Source: Planctomycetota bacterium
GTDB lineage: Bacteria > Planctomycetota > Planctomycetia > Pirellulales > Thermoguttaceae
Direction: 5' to 3'
Length of the DNA stretch: 12,195 nt
Assembly: GCA_021784975.1 (NCBI GenBank)
Contig: JAJYGU010000051.1
Span: 7,063 to 19,257 of the forward strand
The notes beneath the pieces were generated by a model, which did no database searches, was not told where the DNA came from, and was given only the letters and a program-made list of their open reading frames with translations. Of this stretch, positions 11,964-12,195 are shown piece after piece. The translations under genes were made by a program, and so were the position numbers. The first letter of the stretch is position 1. Each line of letters begins with the position of its first letter.

Positions 11964-12101
11964 ATGTTGAAAAAACTGATTGCGGCCGTTGTTATTCCTG
12001 GCGTCCTGGGCGTTCTGGCCTTTGTCCCGCTTCTCTGGGCCCTTCCCGGCGAGCCCCTTCCCCGAGTGGCCGCGTGGGGCTGGCCCGCGGCCGCCCGATG
12101 A
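11964..12101 (+). CDS. Small membrane protein, 45 aa (tentative)
   Basis: The 45-residue ORF starts MLKKLIAAVVIPGVLGVLAF, with GAGGAA at 11954-11959 as a ribosome-binding site. Two lysines precede one hydrophobic segment (about 4-28), and the C-terminal part is short (GEPLPRVAAWGWPAAAR). An in-frame start at 11874 would begin in the inverted repeat and is rejected. It overlaps the next start by 4 bp (ATGA). No family is recognised. It may be a leader or membrane peptide, or a chance ORF. Confidence 0.4.
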   Translation: MLKKLIAAVVIPGVLGVLAFVPLLWALPGEPLPRVAAWGWPAAAR

Positions 12102-12195
12102 CGAAGGCTCTCCTCGCGATGATTGTCGGGCGCGACGCTGACGAGTTCCTGCGAGCCGCTCTCGAGCACGGCTACCGACTGCCCTCCGATTTCGG
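12098..12195 (+). CDS. 5' end of an unidentified gene running off the window
   Basis: The ATG at 12098 overlaps the previous stop codon, and the frame stays open to the window end (32 residues: MTKALLAMIVGRDADEFLRA, then ALEHGYRLPSDF). The start looks like a soluble helical protein. Too little is visible to name it. Confidence 0.4.
   Translation, partial: MTKALLAMIVGRDADEFLRAALEHGYRLPSDF

Overview
This GC-rich window looks like planctomycete chromosome (Pirellulales/Gemmatales-like). The reasons are the combination of a DUF4091/GH123-type secreted protein fused to a calcium-loop propeller, an ECF sigma factor with an overlapping membrane partner, repetitive intergenic palindromes, and a phage structural cluster of a kind I associate with planctomycete genomes. 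The taxonomic call is inference, because no rRNA or tRNA is present.

Positions 1-6170 hold a one-direction run of phage or prophage structural genes, all on the + strand. They are the 3' end of an unidentified gene, an HK97-like major capsid protein, a protein with a C-terminal carbohydrate-binding-like domain, a LamG/concanavalin-like protein, an appendage-like protein, a small hydrophobic-start protein, two small conserved-looking proteins, a head-closure/adaptor-like protein that appears internally duplicated, and a tail-completion-like protein. The module then stops. No tail tube, tape measure, lysis, integrase or repressor gene is visible in the window.

The most unusual signal lies between these genes. 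Every gap longer than 100 bp in the cluster (five of five) is filled with short tandem arrays, nearly all with a 7-nt unit and one with an 8-nt unit. Purine-rich copies follow the upstream stop codon and pyrimidine-rich complementary copies precede the next start codon, so each gap can fold as a large imperfect hairpin. The unit sequence differs between gaps but is shared by the two arms of a gap. The arrangement resembles the heptameric STRR repeats of filamentous cyanobacteria. Short junctions and the host genes downstream lack these arrays.

Positions 6348-6972 hold two overlapping small genes of lower apparent GC that look like a type II toxin-antitoxin pair. A 1137-residue exported protein (FG-GAP/PQQ-type propeller plus GH123/DUF4091-like domain) is encoded convergently on the - strand (6983-10396). 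Its upstream region carries REP/BIME-like palindromes and then a TATAAT box placed so that the ECF sigma gene (10687) would be transcribed leaderless. The sigma gene overlaps a single-pass membrane protein gene, a likely anti-sigma factor. A MITE-like inverted repeat (11834-11906), a 45-residue membrane ORF and the start of another ORF close the window.
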